Positions 17,758 through 25,873 of a stretch of 64,000 bases of DNA are shown here, one piece after another (position 1 is the first letter of the stretch; each line of letters begins with the position of its first letter). Source of the DNA: Corynebacterium sp. (GTDB taxonomy: Bacteria > Actinomycetota > Actinomycetes > Mycobacteriales > Mycobacteriaceae); contig JAKDIS010000001.1 of the NCBI GenBank assembly GCA_030450335.1, positions 12,856-76,855 on the forward strand, read 5' to 3'. A program made the position numbers and the translations under genes. Under the pieces are notes generated by a model. It was not told where the DNA came from, searched no databases, and saw nothing but the letters and a program-made list of their open reading frames with translations.

Positions 17758-18606
17758 ATGACCTCCGTCACCCCAGACATCTCCACCCCCGCCCACTCCA
17801 CCGACGCCTACTTCGAGCCCGCGGCCGTGACCACCGACGACCTCGGGGCCACCTGGACCGACTACGTCGCCACCGCGCACACCGTGAGCCCCTGGGGCCC
17901 GGACCTGCAGCACGGCGCTCCCCCGTCCGCCCTGGTCACCCACGTCCTCGAAAAGGCCGCACCGCAGGGAGGGCGCCTCGTGCGCGTCACCACCGAACTG
18001 CTCGGCGCCGTGCCGGTGGCACGGTTGCGCACCACCGCCAGGGTCGTGCGCCCGGGCCGGCGGATCAGTTACCTGGAGGCCGTCGTCACCGACACCTCCG
18101 GCCGCGAGGTCGTGCGCGGCAGCGCCTGGTGGATCAGGACCACCGACACCACCGCCGTGGAGAACCCGCAGGTGCCCAGCGCCGCGGAGATGCTCCCCCG
18201 TGACCGGTGCGCCGACGCCACGGAGTTCCTCGAGGCCTGGGCGAGCCCGTACATCGACACCATCGAGATGTACGGCTCCGGACGCCAGGCCTGGATACGC
18301 AGCACGATCCCCGTCGTCGCCGGTGTCCCCGACTCCCCCTGGACCTCCCTGATGGCCGTGGCGGACGCCACCAACGGCGTCGACCGCGTCCTCGACCCGC
18401 GTGAGTGGCAGTTCATGAACACCGACCTCACCGTGTCGCTGCACCGCCTGCCCGGGCAGGGGTGGGCCGGCGACGGGTGGACCGGGGTGCAGGCCGAGGC
18501 CAACCTGGGACCCGACGGGGTCGGGCTGACCATCGGACGCCTCCACGACGCCCGTGGTCCCCTCGGCTCGACCAGCCAGTCGCTGCTGCTGCAGCCGGCC
18601 GGGTGA
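17758..18606 (+). CDS. Thioesterase-family protein (TesB-like double hotdog)
   Basis: This 282-residue protein has an N-terminal hotdog half (YVATAHTVSPWGPDLQHGAP then RVTTELLGAVPVARLRTTAR) and a C-terminal half with SPWTSLMAVADATNGVDRVLDPREWQFMNTDLTVSLHR. This arrangement is typical of actinobacterial acyl-CoA thioesterase-like proteins. No catalytic triad can be assigned by eye and the substrate is unknown. It is a single gene divergent from the HAD phosphatase, 48 bases away, and it is not in an operon with the convergent mshC cluster. Confidence 0.8.
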   Translation: MTSVTPDISTPAHSTDAYFEPAAVTTDDLGATWTDYVATAHTVSPWGPDLQHGAPPSALVTHVLEKAAPQGGRLVRVTTELLGAVPVARLRTTARVVRPGRRISYLEAVVTDTSGREVVRGSAWWIRTTDTTAVENPQVPSAAEMLPRDRCADATEFLEAWASPYIDTIEMYGSGRQAWIRSTIPVVAGVPDSPWTSLMAVADATNGVDRVLDPREWQFMNTDLTVSLHRLPGQGWAGDGWTGVQAEANLGPDGVGLTIGRLHDARGPLGSTSQSLLLQPAG

Positions 18607-18620
18607 TGTAGCTCCCCCGG

Positions 18621-19004
18621 CTACTCCTGCTCGATGATGCTGTCGAGGTCGTCGAGCACCTCGTGGGAGTCCGCCCCGACCTCCTCGCACAGCACGGTCA
18701 CCAGCGCACGGAAGTCCTCGACCTCCTCGTCCTCGTAGACCGCGCCGGCGTGCCGGTCGCTGAGGGCACGCAGTGCGTCGTGCGCGGAGATGACCTGCAG
18801 CACGACCTCCCCGGTCGGGTCGGCGCGCACGCCGGCGACCAGGCGGTGCAGGATCTCGGCGGACTCGTCCACCACGGACTCCGGGAACGGAGCCTCCCAG
18901 AACTCCCGGTCCTCCTCGCGCAGGTAGCTGCCGGTGGCCATGGACCGCAGGTTCCCGATGAACTCCTGACGGGCCGCGTCGGTCGCGGCGACGAACTCGT
19001 TCAC
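18621..19004 (-). CDS. Small acidic conserved protein downstream of mshC, function unknown
   Basis: This 127-residue, strongly acidic protein is predicted to be mostly helical ([30 protein letters not shown] at the end). I recognise no domain. The GTG at 19004 overlaps the mshC stop by four bases (GTGA), so it is translationally coupled to mshC and may work with mycothiol synthesis or its regulation; that is inference from position only. An open frame extends upstream to 19031, but the coupled GTG is the better start. There is no signal peptide or membrane segment. Confidence 0.75.
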   Translation of the reverse strand: MNEFVAATDAARQEFIGNLRSMATGSYLREEDREFWEAPFPESVVDESAEILHRLVAGVRADPTGEVVLQVISAHDALRALSDRHAGAVYEDEEVEDFRALVTVLCEEVGADSHEVLDDLDSIIEQE

Positions 19005-20248
19005 AGTGCCACCCCCAGCAGGGCCGCGCACACGGTGCGCAGCGTCGGTGCGTCCGGTTCCGGTGCCCCGTCACTCCCGGCATCGCCCCAGGCGACACAC
19101 CAGGAGTCGAGGAGACGCAGGACGCCCGGGGTGTCCAGGTCGTCGGCCAGCGCGGCGCGCACCGCGGTGACGGTCCCGGCGTCCACCGCGGCGTCCGCCG
19201 CCGTGCGCCAGTGCGCCAGGCGCCGCTCGGCGCGGGCGAGCACCGCGTCCGACCAGTCGCGGTCGCGGCGGTAGTGCTCCTCGTAGAGGCCCAGGCGGAT
19301 GGCCGCCGGGTCGTGGCCCTGCGCGGTCAGGCGGGAGACGAACACCAGGTTGCCCAGCGACTTGCTCATCTTCGTGCCGTCCAGACCGATCATGCCGGTG
19401 TGCACGTAGTGCCCGGCCATGCGCTCCACGCCGTGCGCGGCCTCGGCGTGGGCCGCGGAGAACTCGTGGTGCGGGAAGCGCAGGTCACTGCCGCCGCCCT
19501 GGACGGCGAACGAGGAGCCCAGGCGGTTGGTGGCGATGGCGGAGCACTCCACGTGCCAGCCGGGTCGTCCGGCGCCGAAGGGCGAGTCCCAGGCGGGCTC
19601 GCCGTCGCGGTGGGCGCGCCAGACCAGCGCGTCCATCGGGTGCCGCTTGCCGGGACGCTCCGGGTCTCCGCCACGCTCGCCGAAGAAGCGGGCCATCGTC
19701 TCGGAGTCGTAGCGCGACTCGTAGCCGAACTGTTCGGTGAAGGTGTGGTCGACGTAGACGTCGGGGAAATCGTCGTCGAGACGGTAGGCGGCACCGGCGG
19801 TGACCAGGCGCTCGACCATGTCGATGACCTCGTCGACCGACTCCATCGCGCCGACGTAGTCTCGCGGCGGGACGACGGAGAGCGCCGCCATGTCCGAGCG
19901 GAAGAGGTCGATCTGGCTGTCGCCGAGCTCGCGCCAGTCCACCCCGTCGCGCTCGGCCCGCTCGAACAGCGGGTCGTCGACGTCGGTGATGTTCTGCACG
20001 TAGTGCACGCCGTGACCGTTGTCGAGCAGCTGGCGGATCGCCAGGTCGAAGGTCACGTAGGTGGCCGCGTGGCCGAGGTGGGTGGAGTCGTACGGGGTGA
20101 TCCCGCAGACGTAGACACCGACCTCGCCGGCCGGTGTCAGGGTGCCGGTGTCGACCGGCAGGACGTGGTCGGCGGCGGTGTCGTGGAGAGTGAGCGGGAC
20201 ACCGTCACCGGCGAGGACGGGGACGTCGGGGGTGGGCCAGGAACGCAT
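19001..20248 (-). CDS. mshC: Cysteine:1D-myo-inositol 2-amino-2-deoxy-alpha-D-glucopyranoside ligase MshC
   Basis: This 415-residue enzyme uses ATP to join L-cysteine to GlcN-Ins in mycothiol synthesis. It derives from cysteinyl-tRNA synthetase: [15 protein letters not shown] holds the zinc-binding Cys and HIGH-like motif, WHVECSAIA and [13 protein letters not shown] supply other zinc ligands, and KMSKSLGN is the KMSKS loop. The GITPYD form and the short C-terminus lacking the CysS anticodon-binding domain point to MshC rather than CysS. A leaderless-type promoter (20257-20262) fixes the ATG at 20248. Mycothiol is the main low-molecular-weight thiol of actinobacteria, which supports the taxonomic call. 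Confidence 0.94.
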   Translation of the reverse strand: MRSWPTPDVPVLAGDGVPLTLHDTAADHVLPVDTGTLTPAGEVGVYVCGITPYDSTHLGHAATYVTFDLAIRQLLDNGHGVHYVQNITDVDDPLFERAERDGVDWRELGDSQIDLFRSDMAALSVVPPRDYVGAMESVDEVIDMVERLVTAGAAYRLDDDFPDVYVDHTFTEQFGYESRYDSETMARFFGERGGDPERPGKRHPMDALVWRAHRDGEPAWDSPFGAGRPGWHVECSAIATNRLGSSFAVQGGGSDLRFPHHEFSAAHAEAAHGVERMAGHYVHTGMIGLDGTKMSKSLGNLVFVSRLTAQGHDPAAIRLGLYEEHYRRDRDWSDAVLARAERRLAHWRTAADAAVDAGTVTAVRAALADDLDTPGVLRLLDSWCVAWGDAGSDGAPEPDAPTLRTVCAALLGVAL

Positions 20249-20256
20249 GGGGCCTG

Positions 20257-20262
20257 AGTCTA
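20257..20262 (-). promoter_or_regulatory. Leaderless-type -10 hexamer for mshC
   Basis: On the minus strand TAGACT is followed by exactly 8 bases and then the mshC ATG (20248). No ribosome-binding site lies between. Confidence 0.65.
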
Positions 20263-20309
20263 GTCACCCCGGGCCCGGCGGTACGCCACCGGTGGGGCCG
20301 GTGCGTGGA

Positions 20310-21194
20310 TCAGGCGTTGATCATGCCGGTGGCCAGCAGGATCAGCACGATCACACCCACCGGGATGCGCCACAGGGCGAACCAGGCGAAGGAGTGGTTG
20401 GCGACGAACTTCAGCAACCAGGCGATCGAGACGTAACCCAGGACGAAGGCGATGGCGGTGCCCACGACCAGCTGGGGCGCGCTGGCGGCCTGCCCGGCGG
20501 CGGGGTCGAAGGCGTCCGGCAGGCTGAACAGGCCGGACGCCAGGACGGCGGGGATGGCCAGCAGGAAGGAGAAGCGGGTGGCGACCTCACGGTCGAGGTT
20601 GAGGAACAGGCCGGCGGACACCGTCGCACCGGAGCGCGACACCCCGGGGATCAGCGCCAGGCACTGGGCGAAGCCCATGAGCAGGGCGTCCTTCATGGTG
20701 AGCTTGTCGTAGCTGCGCTGGTGGGTGCCGACCTTCTCCGCCCAGATGAAGACGAAGGAGAACAGGATCAGCACGATCGCGGTGATCCACAGGTTGCGCA
20801 GGTTGTCGCGGATGAGGTCCTTGGCGAGGAAGCCGATCAGACCGACCGGGATCGTCGCGGCGATGACCATCCAGCCCATGCGGTAGTTCTGGTTGTCGCG
20901 CTTGGCCGGGTCGAAGACACCGGCGAACCAGGCCGACAGGATCATCCAGATGTCCTTGGCGAAGAACACCAGCACCGCCAGCTCGGTACCCAGCTGGATC
21001 ACGGCGGTGAAGGACGCGCCCGCGTCCTCCCCCCAGATCAGCTGGGAGACGATGCGCATGTGCCCTGAGGAGGACACCGGCAGGAACTCGGTGAGCCCCT
21101 GGACGATCGAGAGGATGATGGTCTGCAACCACCCCATGTCGGTGGTGGTGACGACGTCGCCGGCGTCGGAGGCGAGATGTGAGGAAAACTCCAT
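20310..21194 (-). CDS. uppP: Undecaprenyl-diphosphatase UppP (BacA)
   Basis: This 294-residue integral membrane enzyme recycles the undecaprenyl carrier for cell wall synthesis and confers bacitracin tolerance. The two signature regions are present: [19 protein letters not shown] (about residues 31-49) and [20 protein letters not shown] (about 181-200). About eight hydrophobic segments are visible. The N-terminus carries about 20 residues before the first helix. The ATG at 21194 is supported by a leaderless-type promoter rather than a Shine-Dalgarno site. The gene lies 61 bases upstream of mshC, which has its own promoter. Confidence 0.95.
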   Translation of the reverse strand: MEFSSHLASDAGDVVTTTDMGWLQTIILSIVQGLTEFLPVSSSGHMRIVSQLIWGEDAGASFTAVIQLGTELAVLVFFAKDIWMILSAWFAGVFDPAKRDNQNYRMGWMVIAATIPVGLIGFLAKDLIRDNLRNLWITAIVLILFSFVFIWAEKVGTHQRSYDKLTMKDALLMGFAQCLALIPGVSRSGATVSAGLFLNLDREVATRFSFLLAIPAVLASGLFSLPDAFDPAAGQAASAPQLVVGTAIAFVLGYVSIAWLLKFVANHSFAWFALWRIPVGVIVLILLATGMINA

Positions 21195-21202
21195 GGCTGA
21201 CG

Positions 21203-21208
21203 AGAGTA
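21203..21208 (-). promoter_or_regulatory. Leaderless-type -10 hexamer for uppP
   Basis: On the minus strand TACTCT is followed by 8 bases and the uppP ATG (21194). It supports the longer N-terminus over the internal Met at MGWLQ. Confidence 0.55.
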
Positions 21209-21294
21209 CCCTGCCGCGACCCCGCCATCACCTCGCCGTCACTTCGCGACAGCCCCCCGCCCCGACACAGGCCGGAGTCCCGCACCGCGTGTAG

Positions 21295-21300
21295 TAGCGT
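21295..21300 (+). promoter_or_regulatory. Leaderless-type -10 hexamer for the lipoprotein gene
   Basis: TAGCGT is followed by 7 bases and the GTG at 21308, with no ribosome-binding site between. This selects 21308 from a frame open back to 21179. Confidence 0.55.
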
Positions 21301-21307
21301 GATTGGC

Positions 21308-22450
21308 GTGAGAAGCCTGTTGACACAGCCGCGGATGAGCCCGGCCAAGCCCCTGACCGTCGCGGCCCTGGCCATGGTGCCGCTGGTGACGTTGTCGGGG
21401 TGCGCCGAGCAGATGATCGGGACCGACGGTTCCGACGACGGTGACGGGGAGACCGTGGTCGGCGTCGCCGCCAAGCCGCTGGAGTCCCCCGACACCGACG
21501 CCTCCGACGTGACGGGCACGCTCGACTCCGGCGAGGCCCTGCTGGGCCTGGTCCGCGCCGGCGTGGGGACGTCCGTCACCGAAGACTCCCCCGCCCCGGT
21601 CGCCGCGCTGGAGCAGGGGCGGCTGGTGATCGGCCCGCTGGAGGACGTGGCGTCCGGCTCCGCACCGTCGGTGGACGTCGACGACACGTGCACCACGGTG
21701 ACCGGTGCGGTCGACGGCGTCGTGCTGGGCTGTGGGACGACCGTGCGCATCCTCGACGCCGAAGGCCAGGAGGTGCGCAGTCTCGAGGCCCCCGGCGAGG
21801 TGACCGCCGCCGCGGTGCACCCCGACGGCAAGGTGGCGTTGACCGTGGAGTCCGACAGCGACGTCCACTGGTTCGACGCCGACGGCGAGGAGACCAGCTC
21901 CGAGGACATGACCGCCACCGGCAGCGACATGCAGCTGGTCGGCAACACCCGCAACGCCGACAACGAGGACGACGCCGACAACGAGGACGCGGAGTGGCGC
22001 GCCGCGCTCATCGACGCGCAGCAGACCAGCGTCACCGACATCGACATCGCCGGCGAGTCGCGCGTGGCCGCGCTGCGCATCGGCCAGGGCGTGGGGACGG
22101 TCTCCGCCGGCACGCAGCCCGACGGGGTGCTCGTCGCCTCCGACGCCCGTCGCGGACAGGCACTGGTCTACACCCTCACCGACGTCATCCGGCACACCCA
22201 GGCGGTGCCCACCGGTGAGGGCGCGTGGGCGGTGCTGTGGGACTCCGAGCGTGAGGTCATGTGGGTGTCCACCACCGGCGACAACACGCTGACCGGCTAC
22301 GACCTGTCGACCGGCACACCGGAGGAGGTCGGCAAGGTGCCGACGACCTCGGACGTGCGCCACATCATCGACGACGGCAGCGGCGACCTGCTGCTCGTCG
22401 CCGCCGACGGGACCCGTGAACTCATCCCCGCCGACGACCTCCCCAGCTAA
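21308..22450 (+). CDS. Secreted lipoprotein with beta-propeller-like repeats, function unknown
   Basis: The protein has 380 residues from the GTG at 21308. A lipoprotein signal peptide is clear: basic start (VRSLLTQPRMSPAKP), hydrophobic core and the lipobox VTLSGC at about residues 29-34. The mature part is acidic and shows repeated short beta-strand segments (AVHPDGKVALTVESDSD; GAWAVLWDSEREVMWVSTTGDNTLTGYDL) like a WD/YVTN-type propeller. A very acidic insert (NADNEDDADNEDAEW) sits near residue 220. It is predicted to be anchored on the outer face of the membrane. pyrD follows after 24 bases, so they may share an mRNA, as in related corynebacteria. The role is unknown. Confidence 0.8.
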   Translation: MRSLLTQPRMSPAKPLTVAALAMVPLVTLSGCAEQMIGTDGSDDGDGETVVGVAAKPLESPDTDASDVTGTLDSGEALLGLVRAGVGTSVTEDSPAPVAALEQGRLVIGPLEDVASGSAPSVDVDDTCTTVTGAVDGVVLGCGTTVRILDAEGQEVRSLEAPGEVTAAAVHPDGKVALTVESDSDVHWFDADGEETSSEDMTATGSDMQLVGNTRNADNEDDADNEDAEWRAALIDAQQTSVTDIDIAGESRVAALRIGQGVGTVSAGTQPDGVLVASDARRGQALVYTLTDVIRHTQAVPTGEGAWAVLWDSEREVMWVSTTGDNTLTGYDLSTGTPEEVGKVPTTSDVRHIIDDGSGDLLLVAADGTRELIPADDLPS

Positions 22451-22474
22451 CCCTCCCGAGAGGACACCAGACTC

Positions 22475-23581
22475 ATGACCACCTTCCGTGCCTTCCGCGG
22501 GGCCGTCTACGACTCCTCACTGCGCGTGCTGTTCACGCTGCGGGCCGAACGCATCCACGGGCTGATGACGTCCGCACTGTCCGTGGCCGCCCGGTCCGCC
22601 GCGGCGCGCGCGGCACTGCGCCGCTGCCTCGTGGTCACCGACCCGGTGCTCGCGCAGACCGTCGCCGGGGTCCGCTTCCCCCGCCCGCTGGGGCTGGCCG
22701 CCGGCTTCGACAAGAACGCCACCGAGGTCGACGTGTGGGGCCCGCTCGGATTCGGTTCGGCAGAGGTCGGCACCGTCACCGCGGTGCACCAGCCGGGCAA
22801 CCCGACCCCCCGCCTGTTCCGCCTCCCGGCCGACCGGGCGCTGCTCAACCGGATGGGCTTCAACAACGACGGTGCACTGGCCGCGGCCAAGCGCCTGGGA
22901 ACCCGGGTCTCCCCCGAACCGGTGGGGGTGAACCTCGGCAAGACGAAGAACACGCCCGTGGAGTGCGCCCCCGGCGACTACTTCGAGTCCGCCCGCGCCG
23001 TCGACGACGTCGCCGACTACCTGGTGATCAACGTCTCCTCGCCCAACACCCCCGGGCTGCGCGACCTGCAGGCCGTGGAGAGCCTGCGGCCGATCGTGGA
23101 GTCCGTGCGCCAGGCCAGCGACCGGCCCCTGTTCGTGAAGATCGCCCCCGACCTCACCGACGAGGACGTGGACGCGGTCACCGACATGGCCCTGGAGTTC
23201 GGCCTCACCGGTCTGATCGCCACGAACACGACCATCAGCCGGGACAACCTCGCCACCGGCGCCTCCGACGTGAAGGCGCTCGGTGCCGGCGGGATCTCCG
23301 GCGCCCCGGTGGCAGACCGGGCGCTCGAGGTGCTGCGGCGTATCCGGCAGCGCGCCGGCGACCGTCTCGTCCTGATCGGCGTCGGCGGCATCGAGACACC
23401 GGAGCAGGCGTGGGAACGCATCGGCGCCGGGGCGACCCTGCTGCAGGGCTACACCGGCTTCATCTACGGCGGCCCCGACTGGATCCGGGACATCCACCTC
23501 GGTATCGCCCACCAGGTGCGGCAGCACGGTCTGACGAACCTCTCCGAGGCCGTCGGTGCCGAACTTCCCTGGAAGGACTAG
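22475..23581 (+). CDS. pyrD: Dihydroorotate dehydrogenase (quinone), class 2
   Basis: This 368-residue flavoenzyme oxidises dihydroorotate to orotate in pyrimidine synthesis, reducing a quinone. Class 2 traits are an N-terminal membrane-associating helix ([19 protein letters not shown]), [11 protein letters not shown] (FMN site), the catalytic serine loop [26 protein letters not shown] and the FMN-phosphate segment [22 protein letters not shown] ribosome-binding site lies about 10 bases before the ATG. It is convergent with the PEBP-family gene, 27 bases away. Confidence 0.96.
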   Translation: MTTFRAFRGAVYDSSLRVLFTLRAERIHGLMTSALSVAARSAAARAALRRCLVVTDPVLAQTVAGVRFPRPLGLAAGFDKNATEVDVWGPLGFGSAEVGTVTAVHQPGNPTPRLFRLPADRALLNRMGFNNDGALAAAKRLGTRVSPEPVGVNLGKTKNTPVECAPGDYFESARAVDDVADYLVINVSSPNTPGLRDLQAVESLRPIVESVRQASDRPLFVKIAPDLTDEDVDAVTDMALEFGLTGLIATNTTISRDNLATGASDVKALGAGGISGAPVADRALEVLRRIRQRAGDRLVLIGVGGIETPEQAWERIGAGATLLQGYTGFIYGGPDWIRDIHLGIAHQVRQHGLTNLSEAVGAELPWKD

Positions 23582-23608
23582 CCGAACTGCCCGGGGGCGG
23601 TCGGTCGT

Positions 23609-24163
23609 CTAGTTCTCGGCCCAGCCCCAGAGCAGGCCGCGGGCGGTGGCCGTGAAGTTCAGGTTGAATCCGAGGATCGTCGGGGTGGAGCGGTCGTTGA
23701 TCTCCAGGAACTGCGGGAGGGCGTGCACGGCGAAGATGTAGCGGTGCGGACCGTGCCCGGCCGGGGGCATCGCACCGTAGTAGCCGCGGCTGCCCGAGTC
23801 GCCGCGCAGCGCCATCGCCCCGTCCGGCAGGCCGGCCAGCTCGGCGTCGCCCGTGCCGGCGTCCAACGAGGTGACCGAGGCCGGGATGTTGAACACCGCC
23901 CAGTGCCAGTAGCCCGACGTCGTCGGCGCGTCCGGGTCGAAGCAGGTCACCGCGTAGGACTGCGTACCCTCCGGAGCCCCCGACCACGACAGCTGCGGGG
24001 AGACGTCGCTCCCGCCGAGCTGGTCGCCGGGCAGACGGTCACCGTCACCGAAGTCCGCGCTGGAGACCTCCAGGCGCGGCAGGTCGGTCAGCGGGGCGTA
24101 GGGGTCCGCGGCGGGGAACCGGTCGTCGAGGTAGGTGGGCTGGTGGTGGGTCTTGTCACTCAT
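23609..24163 (-). CDS. YbhB/YbcL-family (PEBP, Raf-kinase-inhibitor-like) protein
   Basis: This 184-residue protein has the phosphatidylethanolamine-binding-protein fold pattern: SPQLSWSGAPEGTQSYAVTC, DPDAPTTSGYWHWAVFNIP (the conserved DPDAP and GxxHW pocket residues) and GPHRYIFAVHALP. Bacterial members bind small anions or phospholipid head groups; their physiological role is mostly unknown. No signal peptide is seen, so it is cytoplasmic. It is a single gene; upstream lies a 207-base gap that holds the tRNA-Leu promoter on the other strand. Confidence 0.9.
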   Translation of the reverse strand: MSDKTHHQPTYLDDRFPAADPYAPLTDLPRLEVSSADFGDGDRLPGDQLGGSDVSPQLSWSGAPEGTQSYAVTCFDPDAPTTSGYWHWAVFNIPASVTSLDAGTGDAELAGLPDGAMALRGDSGSRGYYGAMPPAGHGPHRYIFAVHALPQFLEINDRSTPTILGFNLNFTATARGLLWGWAEN

Positions 24164-24277
24164 GGCAACCAGTATGCCGCAGTGTTTCGTACCCCGCAGT
24201 AAGACTCTGAAGTCATAGCCTGTGGTGGCCCGACCTGTGCCCCGATATACGCGCCGGCCTGGGCATTCGGCACAGAT

Positions 24278-24306
24278 TTGTCACCGCGGCACCGACTCGT
24301 TATAGT
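24278..24306 (+). promoter_or_regulatory. tRNA-Leu promoter
   Basis: A -35 TTGTCA (24278-24283) and a -10 TATAGT (24301-24306) are separated by 17 bases, close to the housekeeping sigma consensus. The start would lie near 24313, leaving about 58 bases of 5' leader before the tRNA. Confidence 0.7.
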
Positions 24307-24370
24307 TACCGGAGTGCGACGGACACAGGGTTGGATATCAGCCGCGACCGTGTTCGGCGTCCGCATCCAT

Positions 24371-24459
24371 GTCCGGGTGGCGGAATGGCAGACGCGCTAG
24401 CTTGAGGTGCTAGTGTCCTATTAACGGACGTGGGGGTTCAAGTCCCCCTCCGGACACCA
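24371..24459 (+). tRNA. tRNA-Leu (anticodon GAG)
   Basis: The acceptor stem GTCCGGG pairs with TCCGGAC, with discriminator A and a genomically encoded CCA (24457-24459). The anticodon loop TTGAGGT gives GAG at 24404-24406, reading CUC and CUU. The long variable arm (GTGTCCTATTAACGGACGT) marks a class II tRNA, and GGTTCAAGTCC forms the T loop. A promoter lies 65 bases upstream and a strong terminator 2 bases downstream, so it is a single transcription unit. Confidence 0.96.
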
Positions 24460-24461
24460 CA

Positions 24462-24489
24462 GAAGAGGCCCACTACGGTGGGCCTCTTC
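24462..24489 (+). terminator. Terminator of tRNA-Leu
   Basis: GAAGAGGCCCAC and GTGGGCCTCTTC form a perfect 12-base-pair stem around the loop TACG. It begins 2 bases after the CCA end and is followed by GTCGTTTC. Confidence 0.88.
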
Positions 24490-24525
24490 GTCGTTTCAAC
24501 TGACCCTCGCGAAGGCGTACCCGAC

Positions 24526-25200
24526 ATGTCCAGAGACCACCTGCTCCCCTTCGCCGGGCTCGTGGCTCTGGGGATCGCCGTCGTGGTCGCGGCCGTGCTC
24601 CTGCCCACCCCGGACCTCGACTCCGTGCGCACCACCGTGGAGAACAGCGGGAGCGTCGCGTGGGTGACCTTCCTGGCCCTGATGGTCGGCGCCACCCAGC
24701 TGCCTGTCCCCCGCACCATCTGGACGGTGTCCGCCGGCGTGCTCTTCGGCCCCCTCGTCGGCAGTGTGCTGGCACTCACCGGCATGGCCCTGTCGGTGAC
24801 GCTGTCGCTGCTCCTCGTACGCTGGATCGGCGGCCCGGCCGTGCGTCGTGCCGAGACCATGCCGCGCGTGCACGCCCTGCAGCGGGCCCTGGAGGCCCGT
24901 GGCTGGCTCGCGGTCCTCGGGCTGCGCATGGTCCCCCTGGTCCCCTTCAGCCTGCTGAACTACGCCTGCGGGCTGAGCCGCATCCCGCTGGTGTCCTGTG
25001 TGCTGGCGACCGTGGTGGGCTCCGCCCCGCTCACCGTCGCCCTCGTAGTCTCCGCGGACACGCTGGCCGGCGGTGGTGAACCGTGGTTCCTGCTGCTCAG
25101 CGTGGTGCTCGCCGTGGTGGGCCTGGCGCTCACCGCCGGTGCGTTGCGCGGCGTGCGGGCCGAACTCGCGGCGGCGGGGACCGGGCCGGTCAAGCCCTGA
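24526..25200 (+). CDS. DedA/TVP38-TMEM64-like membrane protein
   Basis: This 224-residue protein is almost entirely hydrophobic, with about six membrane segments. The core GVLFGPLVGSVLALTGMALS and the later PLVPFSLLNYACGLSRIPL are the SNARE-associated/VTT-domain signatures found in TVP38/TMEM64 and DedA proteins. Members have been tied to lipid scrambling or flipping and envelope homeostasis; the exact substrate here is unknown. The ATG at 24526 has GAAGG about 9 bases upstream. The frame runs back into the tRNA, but that part is not coding. Confidence 0.87.
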   Translation: MSRDHLLPFAGLVALGIAVVVAAVLLPTPDLDSVRTTVENSGSVAWVTFLALMVGATQLPVPRTIWTVSAGVLFGPLVGSVLALTGMALSVTLSLLLVRWIGGPAVRRAETMPRVHALQRALEARGWLAVLGLRMVPLVPFSLLNYACGLSRIPLVSCVLATVVGSAPLTVALVVSADTLAGGGEPWFLLLSVVLAVVGLALTAGALRGVRAELAAAGTGPVKP

Positions 25201-25215
25201 CAGTAGACACACATG

Positions 25216-25221
25216 TAGGGT
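25216..25221 (+). promoter_or_regulatory. Leaderless-type -10 hexamer for the SatD/HTH-like gene
   Basis: TAGGGT is followed by 7 bases and the ATG at 25229. The spacer GGCGGGC could in principle be a poor ribosome-binding site, but it is too close to the start codon. Confidence 0.5.
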
Positions 25222-25228
25222 GGCGGGC

Positions 25229-25873
25229 ATGTACTCCGTCCACGCCACATACCGCGGAACGTCACTCCGGCGGGCCGACTACGTCCGACAGGTCGCCGAC
25301 GCCCTGGGCAACGCCCACAACGTCGTCGACGTCCGGGTCCTGGGGCCCGGTGAACTCGCCGTCCTCGCCGACGACGCGGACAGTGCCTCGGGCGTCGTGA
25401 TGAACCTCATCCAGGCCGGCGACTTCGCCATCGGGATCGGCGCCGTGGTCGGCGGGGACGGAGAGGCGGACGGGCGGGAGGACGCGTCGGACGCCGTGCT
25501 GCGCGACCAGCTCGTGGCGGCGTCCGGCCGGGCGGTGCGGGGTTCCCGGCGTGCCGGCATGATCCGTGCGAGGGTCGAGCAGGCCGGTCCCGGTGGCGTG
25601 CAGGCGGTGGGGCGTGGCGCGGACGTGGCCGGGGACATCGCCGCGGCGTTCACCCTGGTCTCCCACGTACTGAACCGCCGCACCGCCGAAGGGCGGGAGG
25701 CGACGGCTCTGGTCCGGCAGGGCCACCTGCAGAGTGAGGCGGCGGAGATGCTGGGCATCTCGAAACAGGCTATGTCTCAGCGTCTTTCTGCTGCGGGGTG
25801 GCAGGCTGAGCAGGCTGGTTGGCTTCTGGCTGTCCATATGTTGGCCAGGACGGAGACTCTTCCCCTCGGGTGA
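25229..25873 (+). CDS. SatD-like protein with C-terminal helix-turn-helix
   Basis: This 214-residue protein has an N-terminal part (GPGELAVLADDADSASG then AGDFAIGIGAVVG) that resembles SatD-family or nucleotide-cyclase-like folds; this is a weak match by eye. Residues about 165-195 (GHLQSEAAEMLGISKQAMSQ) form a clear helix-turn-helix, so it is probably a DNA-binding regulator. The centre is Arg/Gly-rich. Its last 104 bases overlap, tail to tail, the 3' end of the stomatin gene on the other strand. The overlap includes the end of its recognition helix region, so the two reading frames constrain each other. Confidence 0.7.
   Translation: MYSVHATYRGTSLRRADYVRQVADALGNAHNVVDVRVLGPGELAVLADDADSASGVVMNLIQAGDFAIGIGAVVGGDGEADGREDASDAVLRDQLVAASGRAVRGSRRAGMIRARVEQAGPGGVQAVGRGADVAGDIAAAFTLVSHVLNRRTAEGREATALVRQGHLQSEAAEMLGISKQAMSQRLSAAGWQAEQAGWLLAVHMLARTETLPLG

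Noticed and set aside
17710-19098. Large minus-strand frame fused upstream of the HAD phosphatase
   Set aside because: It lies opposite the thioesterase and overlaps the mshC-linked gene. Its composition is that of an antisense frame, and the HAD domain starts cleanly at 17709.
19001-20248. Cysteinyl-tRNA synthetase as the identity of the mshC gene
   Set aside because: The GITPYD motif, the missing anticodon-binding region and the place next to uppP all favour MshC.
23582-23608. Terminator between pyrD and the PEBP-family gene
   Set aside because: The 27-base gap is GC-rich but shows no convincing stem-loop of its own.
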